A stretch of 64,000 bases of DNA from Achromobacter pestifer (GTDB taxonomy: Bacteria; Pseudomonadota; Gammaproteobacteria; Burkholderiales; Burkholderiaceae_B): the NCBI RefSeq assembly GCF_902859625.1, contig NZ_CADIJX010000001.1, positions 868,001-932,000 on the forward strand. The letters are read 5' to 3'. Under the pieces are notes generated by a model, which saw only the letters and a list, made by a program, of their open reading frames with translations, searched no databases and was not told where the DNA came from. The number at the start of each line of letters is the position of its first letter. Position 1 is the stretch's first letter. A program made the position numbers and the translations under genes. Shown one piece after another: positions 8,060 through 17,363 of the stretch.

Positions 8060-8925
8060 GCACCGTTCTGTCTTCTCCGATTCCTGCCCCGGCGCGTGGC
8101 GACCGGCTGGCCCGTTTGGGACGCCGTTTTGGTCTGGCCATGCTGGCGCTGTTGGTGCTGGCAGGCCTGATCGGCCCCTACCTGATCCCGCATGACCCAT
8201 ACACGCAAGACCTGCTGGCGCGGCTGCAAGAGCCTATCTGGGGCGAAGGCGGCGACTGGAACCATGTGCTGGGCACCGATCAGCTGGGCCGCGACGTGCT
8301 GGCCCGCGCCCTGTACGGCGTGCGGGTCTCGGCGCTGATCGGCCTGTCCGTCGCGTTGATGGGTGGCCTGATCGGCACCACGCTGGGCGTCGTGGCCGGT
8401 TACTTCGGCGGCGCCGTGGACCGTGCCGTGTCCTTTCTGATCACCGCGCGCCTGGCGCTGCCCATCATCCTGGTGGCGCTCGCCGTCGTGTCGGTGGTGG
8501 GCGCGTCCTTGACCGTGGTGGTGCTGGTGCTGGGCCTGCTGCTGTGGGAGCGCTACGCGCTGGTGGCGCGCACCATGGCTGCCAGCCTGCGCAACGCCGA
8601 ATTCGTCACGGCTTCGCGCCTGCAAGGCTGCACGCATCTACAGATCATCTGGCGCGACATCCTGCCCAATCTGGTCGGCAACCTGCTCATCATCGGGACC
8701 GTGGACGCCGCCATGGCGATCACGCTGGAGGCCTCGCTGTCGTTCCTGGGCCTGGGCGTCCCGGCCCCGATGCCGTCGCTGGGCCTGATGATCGCCGAGG
8801 GCAAGGAAAACATGCTGTTCCAGCCGTCCCTGGTGGTGATTCCCAGTGTGGTGCTGTTCGTGCTGGTCTTGTGCGTGAACCGCGCTGGCGAGACGTTGCG
8901 CGCCATTCAAATGAAAAAGGGCTGA
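8056..8925 (+). CDS. ABC transporter permease, DppC-like
   Basis: 289 aa from the ATG at 8056, which overlaps the previous stop (ATGA); the same frame stays open far upstream but only as an overlap with the first permease. DppC/OppC landmarks are the N-terminal helix, IPHDPYTQDLLARL, LGTDQLGRDVLARALYG (about residues 73-90), the EAA-type loop RNAEFVTASRLQG, and LSFLGLGVPAPMPSLGLMIAEG. It pairs with the DppB-like subunit to form the membrane channel. Confidence 0.92.
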   Translation: MSTVLSSPIPAPARGDRLARLGRRFGLAMLALLVLAGLIGPYLIPHDPYTQDLLARLQEPIWGEGGDWNHVLGTDQLGRDVLARALYGVRVSALIGLSVALMGGLIGTTLGVVAGYFGGAVDRAVSFLITARLALPIILVALAVVSVVGASLTVVVLVLGLLLWERYALVARTMAASLRNAEFVTASRLQGCTHLQIIWRDILPNLVGNLLIIGTVDAAMAITLEASLSFLGLGVPAPMPSLGLMIAEGKENMLFQPSLVVIPSVVLFVLVLCVNRAGETLRAIQMKKG

Positions 8926-8931
8926 CGCGCC

Positions 8932-9930
8932 ATGACCACGACCAGCCATCCTCTTCTGCGGGTCCAGGACCTGCACATCGACATCCACACCCCCACGCAC
9001 ACGAAGCACGTCGTGCGCGCGGTGGACTTCAGCCTGGAACGCGGCAAGACGCTATGCATCGTGGGCGAATCGGGTTGCGGAAAATCGCTGACGGCCCTGG
9101 CCCTGCTGGACTTGCTGCCCGCCGCCGCCCGCCGCCGTGTGGCGCGCTTGGAATTCGCCGGCCAGGACCTGGCGGCGCTGACGCCACGGCAGTTGGCGCA
9201 GTTGCGCGGCGCCCGCATCGCGATGATCTTCCAGGATCCCATGACGTCGCTGAATCCGGTGTTCCCGATCGGCACGCAGCTGATCGACGTCTTGCGTCGG
9301 CATAAGCGCGTCAGCCACCGCGAAGCCGCCGAGCGTGCCGAGTATCTGCTGCGCCGGGTCGGCATCACCAACCCGCAAGAACGCATGCGCCAGTATCCGT
9401 TTGAATTGTCGGGCGGTCTGCGCCAGCGCGTGATGATCGCGATGGCCCTGATGTGCGGCCCGGAATTGCTGATCGCCGATGAACCCACCACCGCCCTGGA
9501 CGTGACCGTGCAGGCCGAGCTGCTGGACCTGCTGCGCGACATCCAGGCTGAGTTCGGCCTGGGGATGGTGTTCATCTCGCACGATATGGGCTTGGTGGCC
9601 CGCATCGCCGACCACGTCATCGTCATGTACGCAGGCGATATCGTCGAGGGCGGTAGCGTGCAAGCGGTGCTGGAACATCCCAGCCATCCCTACACCACCA
9701 TGCTGTTGAATTGCATTCCGCAACCCGGCCGCACCGCGCCACGCGCCGAACTGCCCACCATCGCGGGCGCCGTGCCTTCGCTGGACACCGCCATCCGAGG
9801 CTGCGCGTTCCGCGAACGCTGCCCCGTGGCCGAGCCGCGCTGCGCGCAGCCGTTCCCCGCGCGAGAACAAGGCGGGCACCGCTGCCTCTGTGTCAAACCC
9901 GGCGCCTTGCGCCAAGGAGCCACGGCATGA
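8932..9930 (+). CDS. ABC transporter ATP-binding protein, DppD-like
   Basis: 332 aa cytoplasmic ATPase. Walker A is GESGCGKS at residues 45-52, the Q-loop is IFQDPMTSLNPV, the signature is LSGGLRQRV and Walker B is LLIADEPTTALD. The C-terminal oligopeptide-transporter extension has the usual cysteines (RGCAFRERCPVAEPRC...HRCLC). It follows the permeases by six bases and overlaps the next ATPase by four. Peptide-class importers use two different ATPases, and this is the first. Confidence 0.94.
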   Translation: MTTTSHPLLRVQDLHIDIHTPTHTKHVVRAVDFSLERGKTLCIVGESGCGKSLTALALLDLLPAAARRRVARLEFAGQDLAALTPRQLAQLRGARIAMIFQDPMTSLNPVFPIGTQLIDVLRRHKRVSHREAAERAEYLLRRVGITNPQERMRQYPFELSGGLRQRVMIAMALMCGPELLIADEPTTALDVTVQAELLDLLRDIQAEFGLGMVFISHDMGLVARIADHVIVMYAGDIVEGGSVQAVLEHPSHPYTTMLLNCIPQPGRTAPRAELPTIAGAVPSLDTAIRGCAFRERCPVAEPRCAQPFPAREQGGHRCLCVKPGALRQGATA

Positions 9931-10739
9931 GCGCACCCATTGCCTCCCCCGCCAGCATCAGCCTGAACGCGCTGTCTTTCCAATACGGCCGCGCCAGCCT
10001 GTTCTCCCGCCGTGCCGCGCCGCGCATCCTGCATGACATCGATCTGCACGTTCCCGCCGGCAAGACCATCGGCCTGGTTGGAGAATCCGGCAGCGGCAAG
10101 TCCACCATCGCCAAACTGATGCTGGGGCTGCTGGCGCCCACCCAGGGCCAAGCGTTGCTGGATGGTCAGCCGCTGGCCGCCATGCCGGCGCGCGCCCGGG
10201 CCCGCCGCATCCAGATGGTGTTTCAGGACCCGTATTCCTCGCTGAATCCGCGCCGCACCATCCACGAGATCCTGACTGCGCCGTTGCGCGTTCATGGCAT
10301 CGGCAATGCGCCTGCGCAAGCTGCGTCGGTGCGCCGGATGATGGACGCCGTGGGCCTGGTGCCTGCCTTTGCCGCCCGTTACCCGCGCGAACTGTCCGGC
10401 GGCCAACGCCAGCGCGTGGCGATCGCGCGGGCGCTGATGCTGGAGCCCCAGTTGCTGATCTGCGACGAACCCACTTCCGCGCTGGACGTCTCGGTACAGG
10501 CGCAAATCCTGAACCTGTTGATGGAGCTACAGCGCGAACGCGGCCTGGGCTATCTGTTCATCAGCCACAACCTGGCCGTGGTGCAGCACATTGCCGACGA
10601 GATCGTGGTGCTGCAGGGCGGCCGCGTGGTCGAACGCGGCACGGCGGACCAGGTGTATTTCTCGCCCGTCCATCCCTATACCCGGCAACTGATCGGCGCA
10701 ACGCTCGCCGTGCCGCAAGCCCAGGAACTGGCCGCATGA
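9927..10739 (+). CDS. ABC transporter ATP-binding protein, DppF-like
   Basis: 270 aa from the ATG at 9927 (overlap ATGA with the previous gene; AAGGAGCCACGGC upstream gives a good ribosome-binding site). Walker A GESGSGKS at 52-59, Q-loop VFQDPYSSLNPR, signature LSGGQRQRV, Walker [13 protein letters not shown] and H-loop ISHNLAVV are intact. It is somewhat short at the C terminus for a DppF protein (typically over 300 aa), with only a short oligopeptide tail after PVHPYTRQL. It completes the importer. Confidence 0.93.
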   Translation: MSAPIASPASISLNALSFQYGRASLFSRRAAPRILHDIDLHVPAGKTIGLVGESGSGKSTIAKLMLGLLAPTQGQALLDGQPLAAMPARARARRIQMVFQDPYSSLNPRRTIHEILTAPLRVHGIGNAPAQAASVRRMMDAVGLVPAFAARYPRELSGGQRQRVAIARALMLEPQLLICDEPTSALDVSVQAQILNLLMELQRERGLGYLFISHNLAVVQHIADEIVVLQGGRVVERGTADQVYFSPVHPYTRQLIGATLAVPQAQELAA

Positions 10740-11872
10740 ATTCCCTACGTGATCCGCATTTCCTTCTGGTCGGCAACGACGAGAAAGTCACCTGGGACGA
10801 CGGGCGCATACGCTTTCTGGCGCCGGGGCACGACACGCTCAGCATCTTTGATGCTGCCGCCGATCCCGCGGCACCCGTGCTGGTCGCCACGCTGCCCCTG
10901 AACAATTCCCTGTTCGGCCCGCCCGTGAACCTGACGGTGACGCCCGACCAGCGGCTTGCGCTGATCGCTGATTCCATGGCCTGGCCGGAACGCGCGGACG
11001 GCGCAGGCTGGCAGCCGGCCGCCGGGCACGATCTGCATGTGGTCGACCTGCGCGCCACGCCTCCCGTCGTCGTCCAGACACTGCAAATCGGCCTGCAACC
11101 CTCGGGGCTGTCGATCAACCGCGCCGGCACGCTGGCGCTGGTCGCCAACAAGGCCGGCTGCTCGGTATCGGTGTTGAAGATTGCCGATGGCCGGGTTCAG
11201 GCTTGCAGCGAGGTGGACGTGGGCACGCCGGTCGTGGCCGTGTCGTTCGCGGCCGACGGCCGCCGCGCCTTCGTCGTCAAGACCGACACGCATCGCCTGG
11301 GTGTGCTGCACATCGACGACAGCGGCTCGACGCCCCGCGTCACGCATGATCCCGCCGAAGACCTGACCACCGGCCTCGTGCCCTTCAACCTGGTCGTGTC
11401 GCCCGACGGCGCGCTGGCGCTGGTGGTGGACATGGGCAGCCCCACCGCGTCGGACGGCCATGCGGATTCCATCAGCGTGATCGACCTGCAAAGCACGCCG
11501 CCGCGCGTCATCGACCGTCTGATGGTTGAAGACGGCCCCGAAGGCATCGCCATCAGCCCCGACGGCCGCCACGCCGCAGTGGCGATCGTGCAGGGCTCGA
11601 ACAATCCGTCTTCCGAATGGTTTCACCACCCCCATGGGCAGATCGTGCTGCTGCGCATCGACGGTCTGCGCGTCACCCGCGCCGGTGCCATCGATGTCGG
11701 TGCGCTGCCCGAGGGCGTGGCGTTCAGCCCGTGCAGCCGCTACCTGTACGTGGGCAATTTCCTGGACGCGACCCTGCAAGTGCTGGCCGTCGGAGACAAC
11801 GGCCTGAGCGATACCGGCACCCGGATCGCCCTACCCGGCCACCCCGCATCCATGCGGGGGCAATCCTACTGA
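10736..11872 (+). CDS. YncE-like beta-propeller protein
   Basis: 378 aa, start overlapping the ATPase stop by four bases. Blade repeats are visible as recurring strand pairs ending in phrases such as LTVTPDQRLALIAD, LSINRAGTLALVAN, VSFAADGRRAFVVK, LVVSPDGALALVVD, IAISPDGRHAAVAI and VAFSPCSRYLYVGN, about six or seven in all. There is no signal peptide, so it should be cytoplasmic, unlike most YncE proteins. The family includes lactonases (6-phosphogluconolactonase type) and binding scaffolds. Its place directly behind an importer suggests it acts on or senses the imported compound; no catalytic residues can be named with confidence. Confidence 0.75.
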   Translation: MNSLRDPHFLLVGNDEKVTWDDGRIRFLAPGHDTLSIFDAAADPAAPVLVATLPLNNSLFGPPVNLTVTPDQRLALIADSMAWPERADGAGWQPAAGHDLHVVDLRATPPVVVQTLQIGLQPSGLSINRAGTLALVANKAGCSVSVLKIADGRVQACSEVDVGTPVVAVSFAADGRRAFVVKTDTHRLGVLHIDDSGSTPRVTHDPAEDLTTGLVPFNLVVSPDGALALVVDMGSPTASDGHADSISVIDLQSTPPRVIDRLMVEDGPEGIAISPDGRHAAVAIVQGSNNPSSEWFHHPHGQIVLLRIDGLRVTRAGAIDVGALPEGVAFSPCSRYLYVGNFLDATLQVLAVGDNGLSDTGTRIALPGHPASMRGQSY

Positions 11873-11889
11873 GCGGGGCCGCACCCCGC
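11873..11889 (+). other. GC hairpin between the ABC block and the TRAP genes
   Basis: GCGGGG-CCGCA-CCCCGC right after the propeller stop; a second dyad, CCCCGCAT-CC-ATGCGGGG, lies at 11842-11859 in the end of that gene. No T-run follows. It may mark an RNA-processing or attenuation point inside the long transcription unit. Confidence 0.3.
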
Positions 11890-11942
11890 CGCCGATCCCC
11901 CCCTGATCCCTCCATCCACCCCCATCTGCTTCTGGAGCCCCA

Positions 11943-12938
11943 ATGACGCTTTTCTCTAAACACTTCCGCGCCCTGCTGGGCGGCGCCCTGATCACTGCGG
12001 CCGGTTTCGCGCCGCTGTCGGCCCATGCCCTGGACATCAAACTGGGCCACGTACTGGCCCCCAGCCACAGCTGGAACAAGGCCGCCGAAGGCTTTGCCGC
12101 CGAGGTCAAGGAAAAGACCTCGGGCCGCGTCAACTTCATCCTGTTCCCCAGCGGCCAGCTGGGCAATGAGAAGACCATGCTGGAAGGCTTGCAGATCGGC
12201 AGCCAGGGCGCGGCCATCATCGGCTCGGGGTCATTGCAGCCGATCGAACCGAAGTTCGGCGTGGTCGAACTGCCCTACACCTGGTCCACGTCGCAACAAG
12301 CCTATAAGGCCTTTGACGGCGAACTCGGCGACGCCCTGGCCAAGCTGGCCGACAAGAAAAACCTGACCATCATTTCGTGGTGGGAAAACGGCTTTCGCCA
12401 CGTCACCAACAATCGCGGTCCCGTCGCCAAACCGACCGACCTGGCCGGCTTGAAGACCCGCGTCACGCCCGACAAGATGCGCCTGGACACCTTCACCGCG
12501 CTCGGCGCCAACCCGGCCCCGCTGGCGTTCGGCGAACTGTATTCGGCGTTGCAGCAGAAGGTGTTCGACGCGCAGGAAAACCCGCTGTCCATCATCTACA
12601 CCTCGTCCTTCTTTGAAGTGCAGAAGTACCTGTCCCTGACCGGTCACGTCTGGGGACCGGCCAACCTGATCATCTCCAAACCGGTCTGGAACCGCATTTC
12701 GGCCGATGACAAGAAGATCGTGCAAGCCGCAGCCGACACGTGGCGCGACGCCCAGCGCAAGATGATCACCGAAGGCGACCAGCAGTTCGTCGCCCAGTTG
12801 AAGGAAAAAGGCATGCAGGTCAACGAGGTCGACAAAGCCGCCTTTGCCGCCGCCGTCCAACCCGTGTGGAAGACCTATTCCGTCACCTACGGCCCTGAAT
12901 TGATGGCCCTGGTTCAGAAGTACCGCGAGGCCCAGTAA
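11943..12938 (+). CDS. TRAP transporter periplasmic binding subunit (DctP family)
   Basis: 331 aa with a signal peptide ending SAHA before LDIKLGHVL. The DctP fold marks are present: PSGQLGNEKTMLEGLQIG (about residues 59-76), the carboxylate-binding arginine in GLKTRVTP (about 165), and DAQENPLSIIY in place of the usual DGQENP. DctP proteins present organic acids to a sodium-driven permease. The last base of its TAA stop is the A of the next ATG, so translation is coupled. Usual length; ligand unknown. Confidence 0.93.
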   Translation: MTLFSKHFRALLGGALITAAGFAPLSAHALDIKLGHVLAPSHSWNKAAEGFAAEVKEKTSGRVNFILFPSGQLGNEKTMLEGLQIGSQGAAIIGSGSLQPIEPKFGVVELPYTWSTSQQAYKAFDGELGDALAKLADKKNLTIISWWENGFRHVTNNRGPVAKPTDLAGLKTRVTPDKMRLDTFTALGANPAPLAFGELYSALQQKVFDAQENPLSIIYTSSFFEVQKYLSLTGHVWGPANLIISKPVWNRISADDKKIVQAAADTWRDAQRKMITEGDQQFVAQLKEKGMQVNEVDKAAFAAAVQPVWKTYSVTYGPELMALVQKYREAQ

Positions 12939-13417
12939 TGCTCAACCGACTGTCCGCCATTCTGTCGGGCATCAGCAAGGCCTTTGCCGCCCTGGCGGTG
13001 GCCTTGCTGGCGATCCTGATCTCTTACGTGGTGTTCTCGCGCTTTGTCATGCACACCACCCCGCATTGGGCCGAGGAATTGCCCCGCCTGGTGCTGGTGT
13101 GGTCCGCCTTCATTGGCGGGGTTGCGTGCAGCTTCGAGCGTTCGCACCTGATGGCCGGCCTGCTGCCATTCATCGTGCGCAATCCGCGTGTGCTCAACGT
13201 GTTCGAGCGCGTGAATCAGGCGCTGGTGATCGTGGGCCTGATCGCACTGGGCTACGCCGGCTGGCAATTGGCCGACCTGACGATGGACCAGACGCTGCCC
13301 GCGCTGGACGTGTCCGCCGGCACGGTCTACCTGGCGCTGCCCTTCGCCTGCGCGATCACCGTGGTCGTGCATCTGGCGCAGCTGTTCGCGCCCGCCACCG
13401 CCACCGCCACCGAATAG
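12938..13417 (+). CDS. TRAP transporter small permease subunit (DctQ family)
   Basis: 159 aa with four predicted membrane helices (AALAVALLAILISYVVFSRF; the helix starting LVLVWSAFIGGVACS; VIVGLIALGYAGWQL; LALPFACAITVVVHL). The conserved WAEELPRLVLVW segment after the first helix is diagnostic of DctQ. It partners DctP and DctM. It ends 10 bases before the large subunit. Confidence 0.92.
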   Translation: MLNRLSAILSGISKAFAALAVALLAILISYVVFSRFVMHTTPHWAEELPRLVLVWSAFIGGVACSFERSHLMAGLLPFIVRNPRVLNVFERVNQALVIVGLIALGYAGWQLADLTMDQTLPALDVSAGTVYLALPFACAITVVVHLAQLFAPATATATE

Positions 13418-13427
13418 GATTAACAAG

Positions 13428-14711
13428 ATGTCTTCGGGTGCTCTCTTTCTGATGGGCGTATTCACGATCACGGTGCTGATCGACATGCCCATCGCGTTCG
13501 GCCTGGTGCTGTCCTGCCTGGCCTATCTGGCGGTCTACGACTCCGCGCCCATGATGGTCGCGGCGCAGCAATACGTCGTGGGGCTGGACAGCTTCACACT
13601 GCTGGCCATTCCGCTTTTCATCCTGGCCGCCCAACTGATGAACGGCGCCGGGCTGACCCAACGCATCGTGCGGCTTTGCGCCGCCATCGTGGGCGACATC
13701 AAGGGCGGCCTGGCTGTCGTGGCCGTGCTGGCCTGCCTGATGTTCGGCGCCCTGTCGGGATCAGGCGTGGCCGACGTGGTGGCGATCGGCAGCCTGTTGC
13801 TGCCCGCCATGGCCCGCAGCGGGTACGACAAGGGCTTCTCGTGCGCGCTCGTCGGCAGCGCCGGCGCCACGTCCACCATCATTCCGCCCAGCATCGTGCT
13901 GATCGTCTACGGCACCATCACCGACACCTCGGTGGGCAAGCTGTTCGTGGCCGGCATCATCCCGGGCATTCTGCTGGGACTGTCGCTGATCGGCGTGGCC
14001 ATCTGGCAGTCGCGCAAGCACAATTGGGCGGGCGGCCAACCGTTCTCCTGGGGTGAACTGCGCGCCGCCGCCATCGACGCCCTGCCCGCGCTGATGGTGC
14101 CGGTGCTGATCATCGGCGGCATCCGCTTCGGCATCTTCACGGCGACCGAGGCCGCCTCCAGCGCCATCGTCTACGCCTTGCTGATCGGCTTCTTCTGGTA
14201 TCGCACGCTAAGCCTGAAATCCCTTTGGGACAACCTGAAGTCCACCGGGGAAAGCAGCGCGTCCATTCTGTTGATCATCGGCGCATCGGGCCTGTTTGCC
14301 TGGGTGCTGGTGGCTGAACAGGTGCCGCAGGCCTTGTCCACGTTGCTGGTGGAATGGACGGACAGCAAGACCGCCGTGCTGCTGGTGCTGACCGTGGTGC
14401 TGTTGCTGCTGGGCACCTTCATGGAAGCGATTCCCGTCATCATCATCGTGGCGCCCGTCGTGATGCCGGTGCTGGCACACTACAACATCGACCCGGTGCA
14501 TTTTGGCATCTTGCTGTCCATCAACATGGCCATCGGCGCCAATACGCCGCCCGTCGGCGTGGACTTGATGGCCGCCTGCAAGATCGGCGGCATCAACATG
14601 ATGCAGACCTTGCGTCCGCTGTCCTGGATGATGCTGGCCATGACCGCCGTCATGCTGCTGCTGACCTTTGTTCCTGAACTGGTGCTGTTCCTGCCGAGGC
14701 ACGTGCAATGA
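13428..14711 (+). CDS. TRAP transporter large permease subunit (DctM family)
   Basis: 427 aa, about 12 membrane helices, usual for DctM. Landmarks are PLFILAAQLMNGAGLT, LMFGALSGSGVADVVAIGS (about residues 103-121), SAGATSTIIPPSIVLIVYG and the C-terminal ANTPPVGVDLMAACKIGG. This is the ion-coupled substrate channel. It overlaps the following CitE-like gene by four bases, tying transporter and catabolic enzymes into one unit. Confidence 0.94.
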   Translation: MSSGALFLMGVFTITVLIDMPIAFGLVLSCLAYLAVYDSAPMMVAAQQYVVGLDSFTLLAIPLFILAAQLMNGAGLTQRIVRLCAAIVGDIKGGLAVVAVLACLMFGALSGSGVADVVAIGSLLLPAMARSGYDKGFSCALVGSAGATSTIIPPSIVLIVYGTITDTSVGKLFVAGIIPGILLGLSLIGVAIWQSRKHNWAGGQPFSWGELRAAAIDALPALMVPVLIIGGIRFGIFTATEAASSAIVYALLIGFFWYRTLSLKSLWDNLKSTGESSASILLIIGASGLFAWVLVAEQVPQALSTLLVEWTDSKTAVLLVLTVVLLLLGTFMEAIPVIIIVAPVVMPVLAHYNIDPVHFGILLSINMAIGANTPPVGVDLMAACKIGGINMMQTLRPLSWMMLAMTAVMLLLTFVPELVLFLPRHVQ

Positions 14712-15637
14712 CTCAGACAACTTACAAACGCCGCCCCGCCGCCCTGCGGCGCAGCTGGATGTTCGTGCCGGGCCTGGACCCGGCGGCGCAGGCTGCGGGC
14801 CTGGACAGCGGCACCGACGCGCTGGTCGCCGACCTGGAAGAGTTCACCGCGCCCGCCGAACGGCCGGCCGCGCGGCCACGCATCGCCGCGCTGTTCGCCG
14901 AATGCCGGGCGCGCGGCGTGGTGGCCGCCGTACGCATCAACAAGCTGGAAGACGATGGTCTGGCGGACCTGCGCGGCGTGATGGCCGGCGCCCCCGACGC
15001 GGTGTTCCTGCCCCATGCCGAGAGCGCTGCGCAAATCGTCGCGCTGGACGAGGCCATCAGCGCCTTGGAAACCGAACTGGGCCTGCCGCCGGGCAACACC
15101 GAGATCGTACCCACCCTGGAATCGGCGCTGGGCCTGGTGCGCGCCCATGACATTCTGACGGCCAGCCCGCGTGTGTCCGCCTGCCTGCTGGCGGCCGAAG
15201 ACCTGACGGCCAGCCTGGGCGCCGAGCGCGGCAAGGACGGCATCGAACTGCATGCCGTGCGTGCCCGCTTCCTGGTGGACTGCATCGCGGCCGGCTGCGT
15301 GCCGATCGACTGCCCGTTCAACTACCGCGACCTGCCCGCCCTGGAAGCCGACCTGCGCTGGGCACGCCGCCTTGGCCTGAAATCCAAATGCGCGACCGTG
15401 GCTGAACAGATGCCCTTGATTCACACCGTGTTCACCCCGGGCGCGGCCGAAGTCGATGCCGCCCACGACTGCGTGGCCCGCTTCCTGGCCCAGCGCGCTG
15501 GCCGCCACGACGCCGAACGCATTGATCCCCCTACCTACAACACCGCGCGCCGCCTGTTGGCGCGCCATGACCAATTCCAACGATGGGCCGCCGAGCGCCG
15601 CGCGCCGGCCGTCCCGCACCAAGGAGACTCCGCATGA
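14708..15637 (+). CDS. HpcH/HpaI aldolase - CitE-like CoA-ester lyase
   Basis: 309 aa. The N-terminal RSWMFVPGLDP and the strand VADLEEFTAP match the CitE start (usually RS.LFVPG and DLEDAV); IVPTLESALGL near residue 138 corresponds to the IET/SA strand and LLAAEDLTASLG near 161 to the GAeD strand. CitE-type enzymes cleave or form C-C bonds in malyl-, citramalyl- or citryl-CoA esters with Mg2+. The second acidic residue of DLED is Glu here, a conservative change. It lies between the TRAP transporter and a ThDP enzyme; the substrate is not predictable. Confidence 0.82.
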   Translation: MTQTTYKRRPAALRRSWMFVPGLDPAAQAAGLDSGTDALVADLEEFTAPAERPAARPRIAALFAECRARGVVAAVRINKLEDDGLADLRGVMAGAPDAVFLPHAESAAQIVALDEAISALETELGLPPGNTEIVPTLESALGLVRAHDILTASPRVSACLLAAEDLTASLGAERGKDGIELHAVRARFLVDCIAAGCVPIDCPFNYRDLPALEADLRWARRLGLKSKCATVAEQMPLIHTVFTPGAAEVDAAHDCVARFLAQRAGRHDAERIDPPTYNTARRLLARHDQFQRWAAERRAPAVPHQGDSA

Positions 15638-17346
15638 CGTCAGCCGCTTTACCCGAACGCAATGGCGGTCAGATCCTGATGCAGCAATTGCGCATCCATG
15701 GCGCGCGCCGCGTGTTCATGATCCCCGGCGAAAGCTATCTGCCCTGCATCGATGCGCTGAACGAGCACACCGACGCCATCGAGCCGATCGTCTGCCGCCA
15801 GGAAAGCGGCGCGGCCTACATGGCCGAGGCCTATGGCAAGCTGACCGGCGAACCCGGAATCTGCTTCGTGACGCGAGGCCCAGGCGCCACGAATGCCAGC
15901 ATCGGAGTGCACACCGCCTACCAGGACTCCACGCCGATGATCCTGTTCGTGGGCCAGGTGGGCAACGACTTCATGGAACGCGAGGCCTTCCAGGAAATCG
16001 ACTACCGCCGCATGTTTGGCCAGATGGCCAAGTGGGTGGCGCAGATCGACCGCACGGATCGCATCCCCGAATACATTTCCCGCGCCTTTGCCGTCGCCAC
16101 CAGCGGACGGCCCGGGCCCGTGGTGCTGGCCTTGCCCGAAGACACGCTGTGGGGCACCGCCCGCGTGGCGGACCTGCCGCGCTATCCGCGCATGCATAGT
16201 CACCCCGGCGCCGCCGATCTGGCGCGCATGACCCAGTTGCTGGACGCCGCCGAGCGCCCGTTCCTGTTGCTGGGCGGCAATGGCTGGCACCAGACCGCCA
16301 TTGATCAGATCGCGGGCTTTGCCGAACGTTTTGAACTGCCGGTGGGGACCGCCTGGCGGCGCCTGGAGTGTTTTGACCAGCGCCATGCCAACGCCGCCGG
16401 CCACGTCGGCTGGGCCATGACGCCCGCCCTGCGCCAGCGCCTGCGCGACGCTGACCTGGTGCTGGCCGTGGGCACGCGCCTGGGCGAAGCCACCACCGAG
16501 GGCTACACCGTCATTGAAAGCCCGATGCCGCGTCAGAAGCTGATCCACGTCTACCCTGACGCCGCGGAACTGGGCCGCGTGTTTTCACCGACGCAGGCGA
16601 TCGTTGCCGACGTGGCCAGTTTCGCCGCCAGCGTGGCATCGCTGACGCCGGGACATGCCGCCCCGCGCGCCGATGCCGTGCGCGCCGCGCACCAGGAACT
16701 GGTTGACAGTCTGGCCCCGCTGCCCTCGCCCGGCCCCATGAGCCTGGACGCCGCGGCCGCCTATGTCGACGCGCACATTCCGGCCGACGCCTGCATCACC
16801 GTGGGCGCCGGCAACTACGCGCTGTATCCACACCGCTACCGTCGCTACGCAGGCCCGGGCACCAGCCTGACCCCGACCGTCGGATCGATGGGTTACGGCC
16901 TGCCCGCCGCCATTTCCGCCAAGCTGGAAGACCGCCAGCGCACCGTGGTCTGCTACGCGGGCGATGGCTGCTTCCAGATGAACATGCAAGAACTTGGCGT
17001 AGCCCTTCAATACCGGTTGGGCGTCGTGGTGCTGGTGTTCAACAACGGCATCTGGGGCACCATCCGCGCCCACCAGGAACGCGAGTTTCCGGCGCGCACC
17101 ATCGCCCTCGGTTTCGAGAACCCCGATTTCACGCAGATCATCCGTGGCTATGGCGGTTACGGCGAAGCGGTCGAAAACACCGCGGACTTCGGCCCGGCCT
17201 TTGAACGCGCGCTGGCCTATGCCGACGAACACAGCATGCCCGCGCTGCTGGAAATCCGCTATGACGCCAACGGCATCGCGCCCGGCGAAACGCTGATGGG
17301 CATCCGCGAAGCCGCCCAGGCCCGCATCGCCCGGGCTGGCCTTTGA
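15634..17346 (+). CDS. Thiamine-diphosphate enzyme, acetolactate-synthase-like (copy A)
   Basis: 570 aa from the ATG at 15634, overlapping the lyase stop (AAGGAGACTCCGC upstream is a strong ribosome-binding site). Three ThDP domains are clear: Pyr domain with catalytic Glu in CRQESGAAYMAEAYG (about residue 52), RGPGATNASIGVHTAYQD, a central domain, and the PP domain with the metal motif AGDGCFQMNMQELGVALQ (about 445) and NNGIWGTI. The family includes acetolactate synthase, benzoylformate decarboxylase and sulfoacetaldehyde acetyltransferase; which reaction it performs is open. A second member lies at 22186-23886 and shares long stretches such as EAFQEIDY and MAKWVA. Confidence 0.88.
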   Translation: MTSAALPERNGGQILMQQLRIHGARRVFMIPGESYLPCIDALNEHTDAIEPIVCRQESGAAYMAEAYGKLTGEPGICFVTRGPGATNASIGVHTAYQDSTPMILFVGQVGNDFMEREAFQEIDYRRMFGQMAKWVAQIDRTDRIPEYISRAFAVATSGRPGPVVLALPEDTLWGTARVADLPRYPRMHSHPGAADLARMTQLLDAAERPFLLLGGNGWHQTAIDQIAGFAERFELPVGTAWRRLECFDQRHANAAGHVGWAMTPALRQRLRDADLVLAVGTRLGEATTEGYTVIESPMPRQKLIHVYPDAAELGRVFSPTQAIVADVASFAASVASLTPGHAAPRADAVRAAHQELVDSLAPLPSPGPMSLDAAAAYVDAHIPADACITVGAGNYALYPHRYRRYAGPGTSLTPTVGSMGYGLPAAISAKLEDRQRTVVCYAGDGCFQMNMQELGVALQYRLGVVVLVFNNGIWGTIRAHQEREFPARTIALGFENPDFTQIIRGYGGYGEAVENTADFGPAFERALAYADEHSMPALLEIRYDANGIAPGETLMGIREAAQARIARAGL

Positions 17347-17363
17347 TCAACAGGACTGAACCG

